From positions 1,824,636 to 1,888,635 of the forward strand of contig NC_037275.1 of assembly GCF_000002425.4 (NCBI RefSeq): DNA of 64,000 bases. Reading direction: 5' to 3'. Below are positions 12,281 through 23,459 of this stretch, piece after piece. Both the position numbers and the translations under genes were made by a program. The notes below the pieces were generated by a model. The model ran no database searches, was not told the DNA's origin, and was given only the letters and a program-made list of their open reading frames with translations. The stretch is from Physcomitrium patens. Lineage: Eukaryota; Streptophyta; Bryopsida; Funariales; Funariaceae. Each line of letters starts with the position of its first letter. Positions within the stretch are counted from its first letter, which is position 1.

Positions 12281-12980
12281 TTGATTGCCAATAAAGATAA
12301 TTATATTGTATTTCAAAATCTGACGTTTTCAATTGTAATTCAACCAATAAAAGTAATTGTGGAAAATAACAGTAAATCGAGGAGCATTGAGAGCTCAAAA
12401 ATTAGAATAATGGAAAGTAGAGATTATTTTAAAACAAAGTTTAGCGAAACAAGAAATTCAATGGCGTCAAGAAGACCAGCCATTTCGATTGCAGTACAAA
12501 TGGATGCAGTAGGCGATCGTACGACTAATATCGCACCACTATCTACTTTTTGGGGATTTTTGGGTGCGAATCCTGATCAACATTTATCTCAATTTCTTAC
12601 AGCATGTGTAGCTAATAATGACAGAACTGAAGATATTTGGTTGCGATGGCTGCCAACGACCTTAAAAGATATGACGTTTGAATGGTACAACCGCAAATTA
12701 GTGGGTCAATTCCCAAATTGGGAAGCATTGAAGAATACATTTTTATCTCATTTTCGGTCAATTGGTTTTGAAGACCGCCTTCGAGAGAGGTTAATGAACA
12801 CCAAAATAATCCTAGGGGAGGCGGTGGAATCATACTATGGCCGAGTGGCTGATATACTCAATAAGTGGCCGAATCACCAAATGCTAGAGGCATTTATCTT
12901 ATCCATATTAATCAATAGTTTGCACCCACCAGAGTTAAAAATGTTTGTAAAAGAAGCTCAAACCGTTATGATGGTTGCGT
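12281..12980 (+). pseudogene. gag capsid region (element B), interrupted
   Basis: The Retrotrans_gag-type capsid domain packages the element RNA. Landmarks are DIWLRWLPTTLKDMTFEWYN and NWEALKNTFLSHF followed by RLRERLMNTK and ESYYGRVADIL, the standard capsid pattern. Element A's copy is at 18900-19400, minus strand. The frame would run on into 14381, but a 1,396-bp insertion after position 12980 cuts it; the codons to 13039 belong to the insertion. Confidence 0.82.
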
Positions 12981-14376
12981 TGTCGTATTACGTGCTTTCC
13001 TGCTCGAGAACGCACCGGGCGTCTCGTTGTAGAAGGTAGTATGGAGATTCACCGATAGTCAAGCAGTCTATCAGTTTTTGACTGCTGGAATATAAACGAC
13101 TGCAACAATGTACCGTAAATCTATACGGGTGCTCTTCGACTGCTTGTCGAAGTCCTTTTTGCCCAGCCGGTAGGTCTCTAGACGTTACAGAGAACCCCGT
13201 ACAACCCAAACTGTTAACCTTCAATACTGCTTTGTACTTACGATCTTGTATCCACTGACTGTTTTGTTAGATTAACCCAATAAATTTCATTCACTCCGCA
13301 TACTCAATCCTATAGACACCCTTTTAATCCTTCAATCACAGACGTAACTCGATTTCACAAAACAGTCAAGAGTATTCAAACCCACTTCATTTAAAAATCT
13401 TGATTCACCATTACAACATTGACTTCAGCAGCGATTGCCTCAGTCTTCCCCAAAACTCTACGAAGAAGAAAAATCCAAATTCTATGTCTTTCCTTCCCCG
13501 ACCCGAAGCATGAAGCTCCTCTCTCTAATTCCCTTGATCTTCAAAAAAACCACCAATGAAAACCGAACTGGTAACCTTGCAGAAGCTTGAAAACTCGCTG
13601 CCCCCCCCGATTTCCCTCAAAAAAAACCACCCCCAAAATTATATCCCACCTAACCTTATCCTCTGAATTTCTTCAATCTTCCGTCTTAGATCCGGAATTG
13701 GCTCCCACCTCAAGCTTGGATCCGAAATTGGCTCTCGCCGTCAAGCTTTCTCCTCCGTTTTTGTCTTTAAGAAATCCATTTACCGAAAACAACGTTCCCT
13801 GAGACGGCACAGAGAACAGGACAGCCTGAAACAGAATCGAACCCCGTAATCGGGACCACATTGAGTCGCCCGACCAATTCAGGTCCTATATTGGGAAAGA
13901 TGCCCGTAGTAACCTGGATGTTCCCGTAATTGGGTCAAATTGGTCCTCGCGTCAGATTGGCTAAGACCCGTAGTAAGACCTGGATTTCCCGTAACTGGGT
14001 CAAATTGGTCCTCGCATCAGATTGGCTAAGACCCGTAGTAAGACCTGGATTTTCCGTAACTAGACTGCATTGGGTTGCCCCACCAATACAGGTCTCATAT
14101 TGGGTAAGAGGACCCGGATTGGATTATCGAAATTGGATCCAATTGGCTCCTCGAACCCATCGTGTGAATTGGTCCTTCTCTTCCTGCTGACTCCCGTTAT
14201 TGGAATCGAACGGGGCATTTCAGTATGCCCCGGCTGACTGTAACGGAGTCACTGAACCTGACCACTCAGTATTTGTACTGGAGTTGGTCGATGCTCCCAA
14301 TATTCGAGGTAACTGAATATTAATAAAATTCTCCTTTCTTTTTATTTTCACTGTATACTCGTGTTACAACACGACA
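12981..14376. mobile_element. 1,396-bp insertion with TG...CA ends in B's gag
   Basis: Comparison with element A fixes the edges. A reads gtgtctgcatcccttaatag without interruption, while B has ATGGTTGCGT, the insert, then GCGTCCCTTAATAG. GCGT is duplicated (12977-12980 and 14377-14380). The insert begins TGTCGTATTACG and ends AACACGACA, so it has LTR-like TG...CA ends. It is much less AT-rich than its surroundings, has no coding region I can support, and contains a 65-bp tandem repeat. A solo LTR of an unrelated family or a small non-autonomous element would both fit. Confidence 0.75.
13925..14065 (+). repeat. 65-bp tandem repeat inside the 12981-14376 insertion
   Basis: Two and a bit copies of a 65-bp unit, each with TGGGTCAAATTGGTCCTCGC and GACCCGTAGTAAGACCTGG, begin at 13931 and 13996. 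Short related pieces (CAGGTC, ATTGGGTAAGA) recur on both sides to about 14120. Confidence 0.75.
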
Positions 14377-14380
14377 GCGT

Positions 14381-14990
14381 CCCTTAATAGAACCAAGGTT
14401 TGAAAGAAATGCTATTATGATTAATTTTTAACTACTGGAACCACAATGATTCCAGTTCAAGGTAGATATCAAAATCCGACTTGGAACAAATAAGTGGGTA
14501 ATAATCCACGGATGTTAGAAACAGGGGCCAATTCCAATACCAATATTCACGGGCCAGTTAATGTCACCCCATTGCAAGCTATACCACCGAACGTGATAAC
14601 AACATATGCTCCATATTTTTCGTATCAACAACAAGCATTAACTACGGCAAAGATACCAATAATGCCAGTCCTAAAAGATTCTAATGAAACCTTATTATTG
14701 AATTTGACGAAAAAAATGGAAGAAATGGCCGTCAATATGGCCAAAGATAAGGAGAAGATGTAAAAGCCTACCAATACTAAGACTAATGTATGGTGCAGTA
14801 ATTGTAAGGGCCACGACCATTCTATAACAGAATGCCCTTCACCCTCACAAATAATGGGTCAATGTACATTTTAGAGAGGAAAGCACCTAACAGCAAATTG
14901 TTGGAATTGGCAAAGACAACAACAACAATTTAGTAATCAAACCATGATTCCACCAACCCAGTGGGACGTCAATCAAGTACAATCAAAAAA
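14381..14990 (+). pseudogene. gag middle region (element B)
   Basis: Sequence after the insertion matches A's 18525-18920. The clearest open part, 14494-14763, has the run ATKIP-like proline/threonine text and ends LNLTKKMEEMAVNMAKDKEK, a short charged helix shared with element A (KKMDKMAINMAKDKEK). It joins capsid and nucleocapsid. Stops at both ends show decay. Confidence 0.6.
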
Positions 14991-15225
14991 TACGTTTGGA
15001 TGGAATGAAAATCGATTTAATCGACAAAATTGAGCATTCAATAACTTTTAAAGTTCTAATTTTAATCAGAGATCTGCATCGAACCTCCAGAACTATGATA
15101 AGGAGCAGCAGAGGTATCAGCAATTTGCTCCACCAACATCATCAAACCAAATTCCCTCAATATCAACGAAACAACTAAGATCATTTTCTAACCCTACATG
15201 GAACAAGCCTAGTAGGTATATATCG

Positions 15226-15474
15226 ATGGAGGCACCCAATATGCGTGATGGAGGTGCAAGAAGACCACTTCGTTATTTTCGTTGCAGACAAATTGGTCAT
15301 TATGCCAATGAATGTTCCAATCCCAGAGCCAGTGATGATTATGCACCAATTTGTGGGAATTGCAAGCAGTCGGGGCATACGTATCAACAATGTAATGCTC
15401 CGTTCAATTTCAATAATCGGGATCAGCAAATCCAAAGCCAAGGAAAAATTGAGGAGATAAATCGAGGTCCTTAA
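15226..15474 (+). pseudogene. gag zinc knuckles (element B)
   Basis: Two CCHC knuckles are visible. The first, YFRCRQIGHYANEC, has Tyr in place of the first Cys. The second, CGNCKQSGHTYQQC, has perfect C-x2-C-x4-H-x4-C spacing. They bind genomic RNA in the particle. Sequence just before (14991-15180) matches the broken 9918-10140 stretch of A. Confidence 0.78.
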
Positions 15475-16616
15475 GATTCTCTAGTAAATTGGGTGGAATG
15501 TGTTCAAGCCGTTCTTACCGAGAATCAATGAAAGGAAAAAGGACCAATTCAACATTTGGGTAATACCAATGCAAAAGATCAATTTGATTAATTAGAAGAC
15601 CATCCAATCCAGGTCCTATTACTGGCTTCGTACCCTGTATGAGACGTGACTCAGTGGCACAATCCAATGAAGTTCCAATTATGGAGGCTTTGGGTCCATT
15701 TCAAGCAGTTTCGATCTCTACGTAGTTCCAAAAAATATCCTATCCATTAAAAGATCCTCTCGAGGGTAAGAATTCCAAGGAAGCCCCGGCTGTTGTTCCA
15801 ATTCCGAGTCTAGGGTGGAAGAATATTTTACCTCACGAAGTTAAACTCAAACCAATGAAAAGAAAGAGAGCATTGGGAATTATTCTCAATATAGAACCCT
15901 TCGACATTCTGAAGGATTTGGATGCTATTCAGCCTTCAATTACAATGAAGCAACTTTTGGCTATAGCACCAAAATGTCGATCTACATTGAATTCAGCATG
16001 AATATGACAAAGATTCTACACTAAAGAAATTCATGAAGTTAGCTTAAACCTAGATCCGGGAGCACCAACAATCAATGTATCAATCGATGGCATTTTAAGT
16101 CCAGGGGTACAAGTAGATGGTGGCTCCAGTGTGAATTTAATGAACACGTATACAATAGAGGACTTGGATCTAAAGCAATTGCTACCTACGACATTGGTCT
16201 TACAAATGGCAAATCATAGTCGAGTAAAATCAATGAGAATCTTATGAAATATTGCCACTATAATCACGGAATTGACATACAAAATCAATTATCTTATATT
16301 TTGATTACAGAGTTCTACGTTATCGTATCCCATTTTATTTGGCAGACCTTGGCTTTATCAAGCCAAAGCTAAGAATAATTGGGATCGGGGTACTATGACA
16401 ATTAGAAAAGGCCGTGATCAGATTGTTCTACAGATGTATCTGGTATAATATCATGGAGAATCTCAATTGCCAGAATCAGAGTTTACATCGGACAATGAGA
16501 GTCAATTGATTGAGGAAGATGCTGATGCTATAGGTTCACTATAATTTGGGATAGGACAAAATACTTCAACAGCAAAGGCAAGAGTCTACCAATGTAGAAG
16601 TTTCGAAGAATATTTA
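15475..16616 (+). pseudogene. Spacer and aspartic protease (element B)
   Basis: Broken coding sequence. Positions 15560-16005 match A's 150-codon spacer. The protease lies at about 16040-16400: GVQVDGGSSVNLMNT near 16107-16150 and RPWLYQAKAKNN near 16342-16380. Several in-frame stops interrupt it. Confidence 0.65.
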
Positions 16617-16880
16617 TTGCATCAAGAGGATGCGACTAACTTGGATCATGCTATTGCCGAATGGATGAACAATTCCGTAGTCAATAGAGTCAAGATATTG
16701 GAACCAGATTTGGATGGTTCTCATATGTCGAATAATACAAGCTATTCAGAACAAGAAAAGACAATTAAATCAGAGGTTGTTGAAGACCCTGTGTATCAAT
16801 CCATTAACTTGGGCACCAACGAAATGCCACAGCTAATTAAAATATATGTCGATATTATAGGTACAAAATTGTATGCTTAG
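16617..16880 (+). pseudogene. Protease-RT spacer (element B)
   Basis: This 87-codon stretch between protease and reverse transcriptase has no named domain. It ends TEMPQLIKIYVDIIGTKLYA and is followed by coding text for HHKCTFAWSYVDLKGIP across a stop, the start of reverse transcriptase. Confidence 0.45.
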
Positions 16881-16925
16881 AAATAGTTTTTTGTCCATCA
16901 CAAATGTACCTTTGCGTGGTCGTAT

Positions 16926-17279
16926 GTGGATTTGAAAGGAATTCCAGTTGACGTGTGTAAGCACCAGATTATTTTGGAAGAGGATGTTATGCCAGTTCGT
17001 CAAAGACAACACCAGCTTAACCCAAAATATTTCCTTTTAGTGAAAGAGGAATTGGATAAACTTCTCGACATGGATTTTATTTATCCTATTCCGCATAGTG
17101 CATGGGTGTCACCAATCGTGATGGTATCAAAAAAGAATGGAAAAATCCAAATTTGTCAGGATTTTTGGAAACTTAATGCGGCCACCAAGAAAGATTACTT
17201 CTCATTATCTTTTATCAACAGTATAGATAACATGTTGTCATTATCACCAAGTAGTAAAAGAATAGGAGTGGGGCACTAG
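16926..17279 (+). pseudogene. Reverse transcriptase start, cut by deletion (element B)
   Basis: The N-terminal fingers are intact: DLKGIPVDVCKHQIILEE, RQRQHQLNPKYFLLVKEEL, SAWVSPIVMVSKKNGKIQ and KDYFSLSF. After about position 17225 the sequence jumps to DNA that in element A lies beyond integrase (A's 5376 downward). The last codons (SLSPSSKRIGVGH) are therefore out of context. Palm, thumb, RNase H and integrase are all missing. Confidence 0.85.
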
Positions 17280-17395
17280 TTAAAGTCATTCTGTGGTGTT
17301 GTTTTGGATTGGCTGGAGTGCCATTTTCTTGTATTTCTTGTATTTTTGAGAATAGTAGTTCCAAATAAAAGTTAACAGTGAAGAGCTAGTCACAA

Positions 17396-17584
17396 GTGTT
17401 GATTGAAGATATTCCAGAATGGATGAGTCAACAGCAACAACAATTGGAACTTCGGGATGTCCAAATCTTGAAATTAGAAGCTCAAGTCCATGTACTAGGT
17501 GAGTATAATGAAGATCTTTCAAATCAGTTGAGGAAAGAGTCGATGGACTGGAGAAAAAAGAAGAAGATTTGCAATTGGAACTAG
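17396..17584 (+). pseudogene. Coiled-coil fragment of the post-integrase region (element B)
   Basis: It matches 3953-3723 of element A, sharing IEDVPEWMS / IEDIPEWMS. The 62-codon stretch is rich in Q, L, E and K with heptad-like spacing (LELRDVQILKLEAQVHVLGE). The sequence between it and 17360 carries a second deletion relative to A. Confidence 0.5.
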
Positions 17585-17733
17585 ATTTGGTCGAACCTAC
17601 ATTCAATAATGCAGCAAATGATTTATTAGATGGGCCAAAGGAATTAGTAACTTTGTGGAGATTTATTAAGTATTTTTTAGATAGGAATCAATTGAGTGTT
17701 TGTGAGGATGCTACATAGATAGGAGTGGAGCTA

Positions 17734-18524
17734 TGTAGAATAGATATTAATTCATTTTTGAAAGATATTAATAAAATATATTAATAGTCCATATAATAGG
17801 AAATTCACGACGATGGATGAGTGATTTAATTCTTAAAAGTGATTAATTATAGAATTATGATTAGAATCTAGAGAATCAGGGGAAAGTATATAGAAGTTGT
17901 AGAAGATAATTAAGGTGCCAGACTGTGATAGTCATGGACCGAGGACCATCGTTGTGATAGTGTGAGCCGAGATAAGCTTGGTGCTACCTCTTTTCTTTTA
18001 TTTGTTATTTTCTTTGAATAAGAGGATTGAGAGTTTTTGAATATTGTGAAGTGAATTATGGAATGGAAATGTGATTGGTATTATTCGAGAAGAAGAAAGA
18101 TTGAATGCTGAAATCTGATTGTAGTTCAGTAGAGAAAATGAGTCTGTGTTTATGTGAAACACTGTAATATGAATGGCAGTTCTGTGTGAAGAATTGCAGT
18201 GATTGGAATGAAGGTAATTGTGTGTTGAAAGTTGTGAGGGCTCAGTATTACAGTTGGAGATTATGAAGGTGAATATATTAGTGGAAATAGCAATTATTGG
18301 TATGACTGAATTACTGTAAAGAAGAGACCGATAAGGTGAAGGAAGAGATTATAGTTTCCTTGTGTGTTCAGATATTAGAAATAGAGACGATACATTCAGG
18401 AAGTAATTGATTATGTGACCCTAACGTGAACGCTTAAGCAACTAGTCATTCTCCGTGTTCGAATCCTCCTATACGGGTTTATTTCCATTAGATTAATTTG
18501 GAATAAGTAAAATGAACAATCACA
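17734..18524 (+). repeat. 3' LTR of element B
   Basis: It runs 791 bp from TGTAGAATAG to GAACAATCACA and matches both parts of the 5' LTR. A polypurine-like stretch, GATAGGAGTGGAGCTA, precedes it directly. Confidence 0.92.
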
Positions 18525-19893
18525 TACTGCCCCAAACATTGGTCCTAGTATTGGTAGGCTTTTGTCTCTTCTCCTTATCCTTAGCCATATTGATGGCCAT
18601 TTTGTCCATTTTCTTCTTCAAGTTCAACAACAAGGCTTCATTGGAATCTTTTGGGGCTAGTATTATTGGTAACTCTATTACAGTTAATGCCTCTTGTTGA
18701 TACGAAAAATAGAGAGCATACGTTGTTGTCACGTTCAATGGTATAGCTTGCAATGGAGTGATATTAATTGGCCCCTGAATATTAGCACTAGAATTGGCCA
18801 TTGTTTCTAACCTCCATAGATAACTACCTATTGATCCGTTCCAAGTCGGATTTTGATAACTGCCTTGAACTGGAATCATCATAGCTCCCGCAATTAAAAA
18901 CTAATCATAATGGCATTCCTCCCAAACCTTGGCTCTATTAAGGGATGCAGACACTATAACGGGTTGAGCTTCCTTCACAAAAAATTTTAACTCTTGTGGT
19001 TACAAACCATTGATTAATATGGATAAGATAAATACCTCTGATATTTGGTGATTTGGCCACTTACTGAGTATATCAGGCACCTGACCATAATATGATTCCA
19101 TCGCCTTTCCTAGAATCATTTTGCTGTTCATTAACCTCTCTCAAAGATGATTCTCAAAATCTATTAGCCAAAAATGGATTAAAAATGTATTCTTCAATGC
19201 TTCTCAATTTGAAAATTGATCCATTGGTTGGCAGTTGTACCATTCAAATGCTGTATCTTTTAAGGTTGCTAATAACCATTGTAACCAAATATCTTCGGTT
19301 CTTCCATTATTGCCTACACATGCTATCAGAAACTAAGACAAATGTTGGTCGGGATCCGTATCCAAAAAGCCCCTAAAAGTAGGTAATGGAGCCACACTCG
19401 TTGTGCGATCGCTCACAACACCTATTTGTACTGCTATTCAAATTACTGGACCACCCATTGCCATTGAAGAGGACAATGTGCTCCTTAATCTCTTATTAAA
19501 ATTACCATTGCCTTTCCCAATTATCTTTTTCAGACTTTCTAACCTCCTTAATTTACTATTATTATTCCTAAATAAGTTTATTAGTTGAATTGGAGGTAAA
19601 AATGATGGATTTTGAAGTACGCTAAATTGGCCCTTATTAGCAAGCAATTTATGCCATTCTACAGAATCAATTTTTATAGACTCAGTAGTTTCCACTATTG
19701 AGAAGGTACCGAACAGAGTACCCAATTCTTCTGTGTTTCCTCCACTTACAATTAACGAGCTTAAGAGATACGTTGGATTGTTGACAAAATTTCTTGCGAG
19801 TGCTCCTAGCAATTTTTTTAATGGTATATATGTCTGAAATATTAGAGATTGATCAGCTTCTGGATATGCTTGGATATGCAGACACGCATGCAA
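18525..19893 (-). pseudogene. gag (element A), N-terminal and capsid parts
   Basis: Minus-strand gag of element A. The open stretch 19893-19438 (151 codons) is the N-terminal part. The capsid domain at about 19400-18900 reads EDIWLQWLLATLKD, TAFEWYN and NWEALKNTFL but has stops. The stretch 18882-18525 gives PVQGSYQNPTWN to NMAKDKEKRQKP, the proline-rich linker shared with B. The frame stops at the edge of element B and gag continues at 10279. Confidence 0.8.
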
Positions 19894-20129
19894 CCATGAC
19901 TTAATCCAACTTTATTGATGCTTCTTTTTTAACTTGCGTTCTTCCTCATTTAGCAACGATTCTCTTGCTTGCACTTTCTCTTGTCTTTCTTTCAACTGGT
20001 GTGTTTTTTTTATTGCAATGTTCTCATTCTTAATAAACATAATCTTTCATTATATACTACTGAATTTGCTTCCTATTTTCCATCTACTCATCTGGCAGTT
20101 AATTCCTAACACTCAATGCTATTGTCAAT

Positions 20130-20149
20130 TCCCGGCAGCGGTGCCAAAA
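20130..20149 (-). other. Primer-binding site of element A
   Basis: On the minus strand TTTTGGCACCGCTGCCGGGA directly follows the 5' LTR. It differs from element B's primer site at a few positions and fits the same tRNA type. Confidence 0.78.
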
Positions 20150-20476
20150 TGTAATTGTCATTTTACTTATTCTACAAATTCCTTTCAAAATAAACTTGTA
20201 TAGGGGAATTCGAACATAGGAAAAGACTAAGCTCATGAGCTGTAATTGTTAGGGTCACACGATTAATTATATTCCGAACCACTAAAATACCAAGAAACAC
20301 TATAATGCTTTCTCCCAATAACAATACTTCTTCATCAACTGATAACAATAGTGTGTAACTTTGCACTCTTAAAAGACTGCTCAAAACTCATAAATTCCAT
20401 CCAACACCAAGAATAACAAACTTCACTCCAACCAATCTGGATTCACAAAATTTCTTTAATCACAGACTTCCTCTAT
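20150..20476 (-). repeat. 5' LTR of element A, part next to the primer site
   Basis: It matches 2652-2970 and then stops abruptly in the middle of the LTR where the DNA transposon begins. The last four bases, CTAT, are repeated at 35062-35065 on the far side of the transposon. Confidence 0.92.
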
Positions 20477-20500
20477 AACCCAATATTCATTATTTTGAGA
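20477..20500 (+). repeat. Left terminal inverted repeat of the DNA transposon
   Basis: It starts AACCCAATATTCATTATT and ends TTGAGA. It pairs with 35038-35061 at 23 of 24 positions; the difference is the fourth base (C here, A there). Confidence 0.92.
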
Positions 20501-21044
20501 AAATTTCAGTGAATTGAGAGTGTTGAGGAGGTTTAAAAACCAAAAGCATGAAGTAGAGGTCCTTCTGGAACATTGAAAATTGATGGAGTACAATGAATTC
20601 AAATTAAAATGTAGAGAATTTTATTTCAAATAATCACCAAATATACATGTCGTGAGTGTAGAACTTACTAAATAATTTGCAAACTTAGAAAACCTCATCT
20701 ACAACCTCAGAAATAATCAACTATCAGCCATGCAATGTACACTTCAGAGTTGTAATGGCTTATCGCAGTTGTACTCAGCGATTACACCCCATTGAAATTT
20801 ATTGAAATTTGTATCAGTAGTCAAGTTGCTGTGCTCTACAAGATTTGAGCACAATAGCATTGCACAATGAATTGGAGTAGTTATTTCTACAACAATGTCA
20901 TGGCTCACATTTCCTTTTCAAATATTACAATGTAGAAAGGGCTTTATGTCTTGTTGTGCTGATGTAGACTTTGCTGCATTACGAAGTATCTCATGGTTGT
21001 CATCTCAAAGATAATCCGATACTTTCGGCAATACTTTGTCATAA
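20501..21044. other. Left subterminal region of the DNA transposon
   Basis: No gene and no copy of the 23-bp palindrome are seen here. Base composition is ordinary. Transposase often binds subterminal sequence, but I see no repeated short motif. Confidence 0.4.
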
Positions 21045-21966
21045 TTAGCATCTCCATATACTTTTTTTTTGCATCAATCTTACAATAGTTAATAGGGACA
21101 TGGTCGGAGCCTCAACTTCCGTTGCACGTAGTGTAGAGGGCCTGTCCAGGTCAAACAACTGCACTTTCTTTTCCAAAGGACTATCCACCACCCCATCGTC
21201 AACAAGCTTCTTAGAGAAGTCCATAGTCGAATTGATAGAAGGAGCAGAGCAAAGGAAGTTTCCTATGTTGAGAAGAACGTTCTGGCCGTAGTCCATGATG
21301 GAATCTGCAGACACTTCGCATTGCAATCGACGGACCTGTTTCAATCCATCAAAAATTTCAGATCAATACAATTTGAAACGAAAAATCCGATTACCTATCC
21401 ATACAAACACTTGTACTTGTCATCCACAACATTCTCGATCATAGTGGACGACAGTCCTTTGAAGCACATCAAGAACTGGAGGATTGGATACCTGCTAAGA
21501 CAAACGGCCCACGAAGGAGCCAATCATGCCTTTCACTAACTACAAATGACCGCGACGATACCAAAATGCACCATACAATTACATGCCATAGACAAAGAAG
21601 CGCACCGTGGAAGACACACATACCAGAGGAGCCTAGAACACGAGATAATGAAACACACCTTTTGCTTTGAAGAGGCGAATGATTCGGATCGACTGTCAGA
21701 GATCACGGTCCGCGACTCAGGCAACGACTTGGCAGAAACAACGAATGCCACCGAGGTGGGATAAAACAGCGGAGAAGGAGAAGCAGAAGGAGCTGACAAA
21801 GTTGTAAGGATTTCTTCACCTGTGATTCAATGTAGAAGCAAATGAGCCCTTCAAGTATTTGAAACTCATCGACTGAGTAAAAATATACAAAATTCATATC
21901 AAAAGTATTGAGCTCCCTGGTTGGTTCCATTAGGAACTCCGTATCAAAAATAATTTGCCTATTCAA
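21045..21966 (-). pseudogene. Broken multi-exon coding sequence at the transposon's left end
   Basis: Several minus-strand stretches look like exons. 21966-21820 reads MNRQIIFDTEFLMEPTRELN and ends at ESQ before a GTGAAG donor. 21491-21395 reads YPILQFLMCFKGLSSTMIEN after a CTTAGCAG acceptor and ends in TAG before GTAATC. 21335-21045 starts VRRLQCEVSADSIMDYGQN after a GAAACAG acceptor and ends KKSIWRC. The TAG at 21397-21395 would be CAG if one C had become T, giving phase-0 joining to the last exon. I do not recognise the family. It may be a third gene of the transposon or the end of a captured gene. Confidence 0.4.
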
Positions 21967-23188
21967 CTATACTCTAGACGCACTAGCCAATAACACAAAA
22001 CACCTCAAGTCGAGCTAAAAAAAATTGACAGCGAGTGATTATGTGTCAAAACCTGCATCTGGATCCGGAAAGGCTAATTGATCACTGCCAACCGCTATCT
22101 CTAGAGTATCGTCCTCTAGATTTGTGGGGCGCTCCATGGAATGTGGTTCTACTGACACTGCCTCCACTCTGGAAACTTCACCGATTGAAAAATTGATTGA
22201 CGGAGACGTCGGACTGTGTTGTTGAGATGTAGTAGGAGCCACTTCGCCCGAGACATTGAGAGCACTTGAATGCGGAAGATTGGCGGCTTCCGCATGTCCA
22301 CTACTGGATCCGCTCATGACAGATCGAGATGGCGCATTCCCAAGCATCAGCGACGAAGGCTGGGAAGGAGGGGCGAAAAGGGCGTCTGGCAGTTGGGGAT
22401 TAAGCCTCACGAATGCAGAGAGGAGAAGATTTGTCTGATGCTGCTGCTGCAGTATCATCCAGGATGTGTCTTCGTGCATCCTCCGAGACTCCTCGAACAA
22501 TCTCATGCTCTCGACACGATTACGATCTTGTCGAGCGTTGATTTCTGCAATCTGCTGCTCGTGCCTCCGCTGGCTGTCTGCCAGAATCGCCGAAATGGAC
22601 TCCATGACGGTAGCCACAGAGTCCATGTCCTTCCTCTTCCTCCTCCGCCCCCCAGAAGATGACGCACCAGGAGTTCCACTGGAAGGTGGATTATCAGATG
22701 CTTGTGCTGACTGCGGAATAACCCGAGATCGCCGCTCAGGTAGTGTGGCGTTGGACTGAATGGGATCCAACTCTTGAAGGTCGTCGTCGTCGATTTTGAC
22801 CTTCTCGTCGACTTCCTTCTCCTCGTCCGGGTCATAGTCGTGGTCGTCCCCTTTGTTGTCATCTTCATCAGATATAACGAGGACGTCGTCAACTGGTGTT
22901 GTCCTCCGCTTCTTTGATGGAGAAGACTCGAAGCGGTCACTGAGCCGTGCTCCAACTCTTGACCGTGTTGGCGTGGTGGCCATATACTTGTATATCGCAC
23001 TCACCTTGTATCCACTGGGAAGGAAGTCATCTCTGTCGAGAGTGAGTGCTTTCCTAGAGATCTCTTCCCACCGATCCGACTCTCCGGTCCCTCCGACCGC
23101 AAAGACATCCACGGAACTCATCTGCATGAAATGGCACGCGGACAGCTTAGTGGATATGAAAAAAAGAAATGAATGTGATTGAGAAGCA

Positions 23189-23459
23189 AATCAGATCGAC
23201 TCGAGCTGATTGAGAAGCAAATCAGCTCGACTCGAGCTAATTGAAAAGTAAATCAGCTCGACTCGAGCTGATTTAAAAGTAAATCAGCTCGATTAGAGCT
23301 GATTCAGAAGAAAATCAGCTTGACTCCAGCTGATTCAGAAGCAAATCAACTCGACTCGAGCTCATTGAGAAGAAAATCAGCTCGACTCAAGCTGATTGAA
23401 AAGCAAATCAGATCCACTCGAGCTGATTGAGAAGCAAATCAGCTCGACTCGAGCTAATT
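23189..23459. repeat. Palindrome array, nine units, 31-bp period (intron 4)
   Basis: The 23-bp core is AATCAGCTCGA, one base, then TCGAGCTGATT. Cores start at 23189, 23220, 23251, 23282, 23313, 23344, 23375, 23406 and 23437, exactly 31 bp apart, with an 8-base spacer like GAGAAGCA. Some cores have single-arm changes (CAGATCGA, CTTGACTC). The array lies wholly within intron 4 of the ParB-like gene. Confidence 0.95.

Larger units (their letters stand above)
10280..18524 (+). mobile_element. Ty3/gypsy LTR retrotransposon B, nested in A
   Basis: Element B belongs to the same family as A but lies on the plus strand, inside A's gag. LTRs are 10280-11774 (interrupted) and 17734-18524 (791 bp). Removing the solo LTR and its 5-bp duplication leaves exactly 791 bp for the 5' LTR too. 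Near target duplications TACTA (10275-10279) and TACTG (18525-18529) flank it. The internal region has gag, zinc knuckles, protease and the start of reverse transcriptase, then two deletions that remove most of the polymerase, RNase H, integrase and part of the 3' region. B is therefore non-autonomous. Confidence 0.9.

Noticed and set aside
12981-13039. Last 20 codons of the open gag frame of element B
   Set aside because: They belong to the inserted element, as comparison with element A shows.
12988-13224. Minus-strand frame in the 1.4-kb insertion
   Set aside because: No recognisable domain, no start context, and the stretch lies in a probable LTR.
22466-22759. Plus-strand open frames opposite the last exon of the ParB-like gene
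   Set aside because: They mirror GC-rich minus-strand coding sequence and have no start context, domains or splice support.
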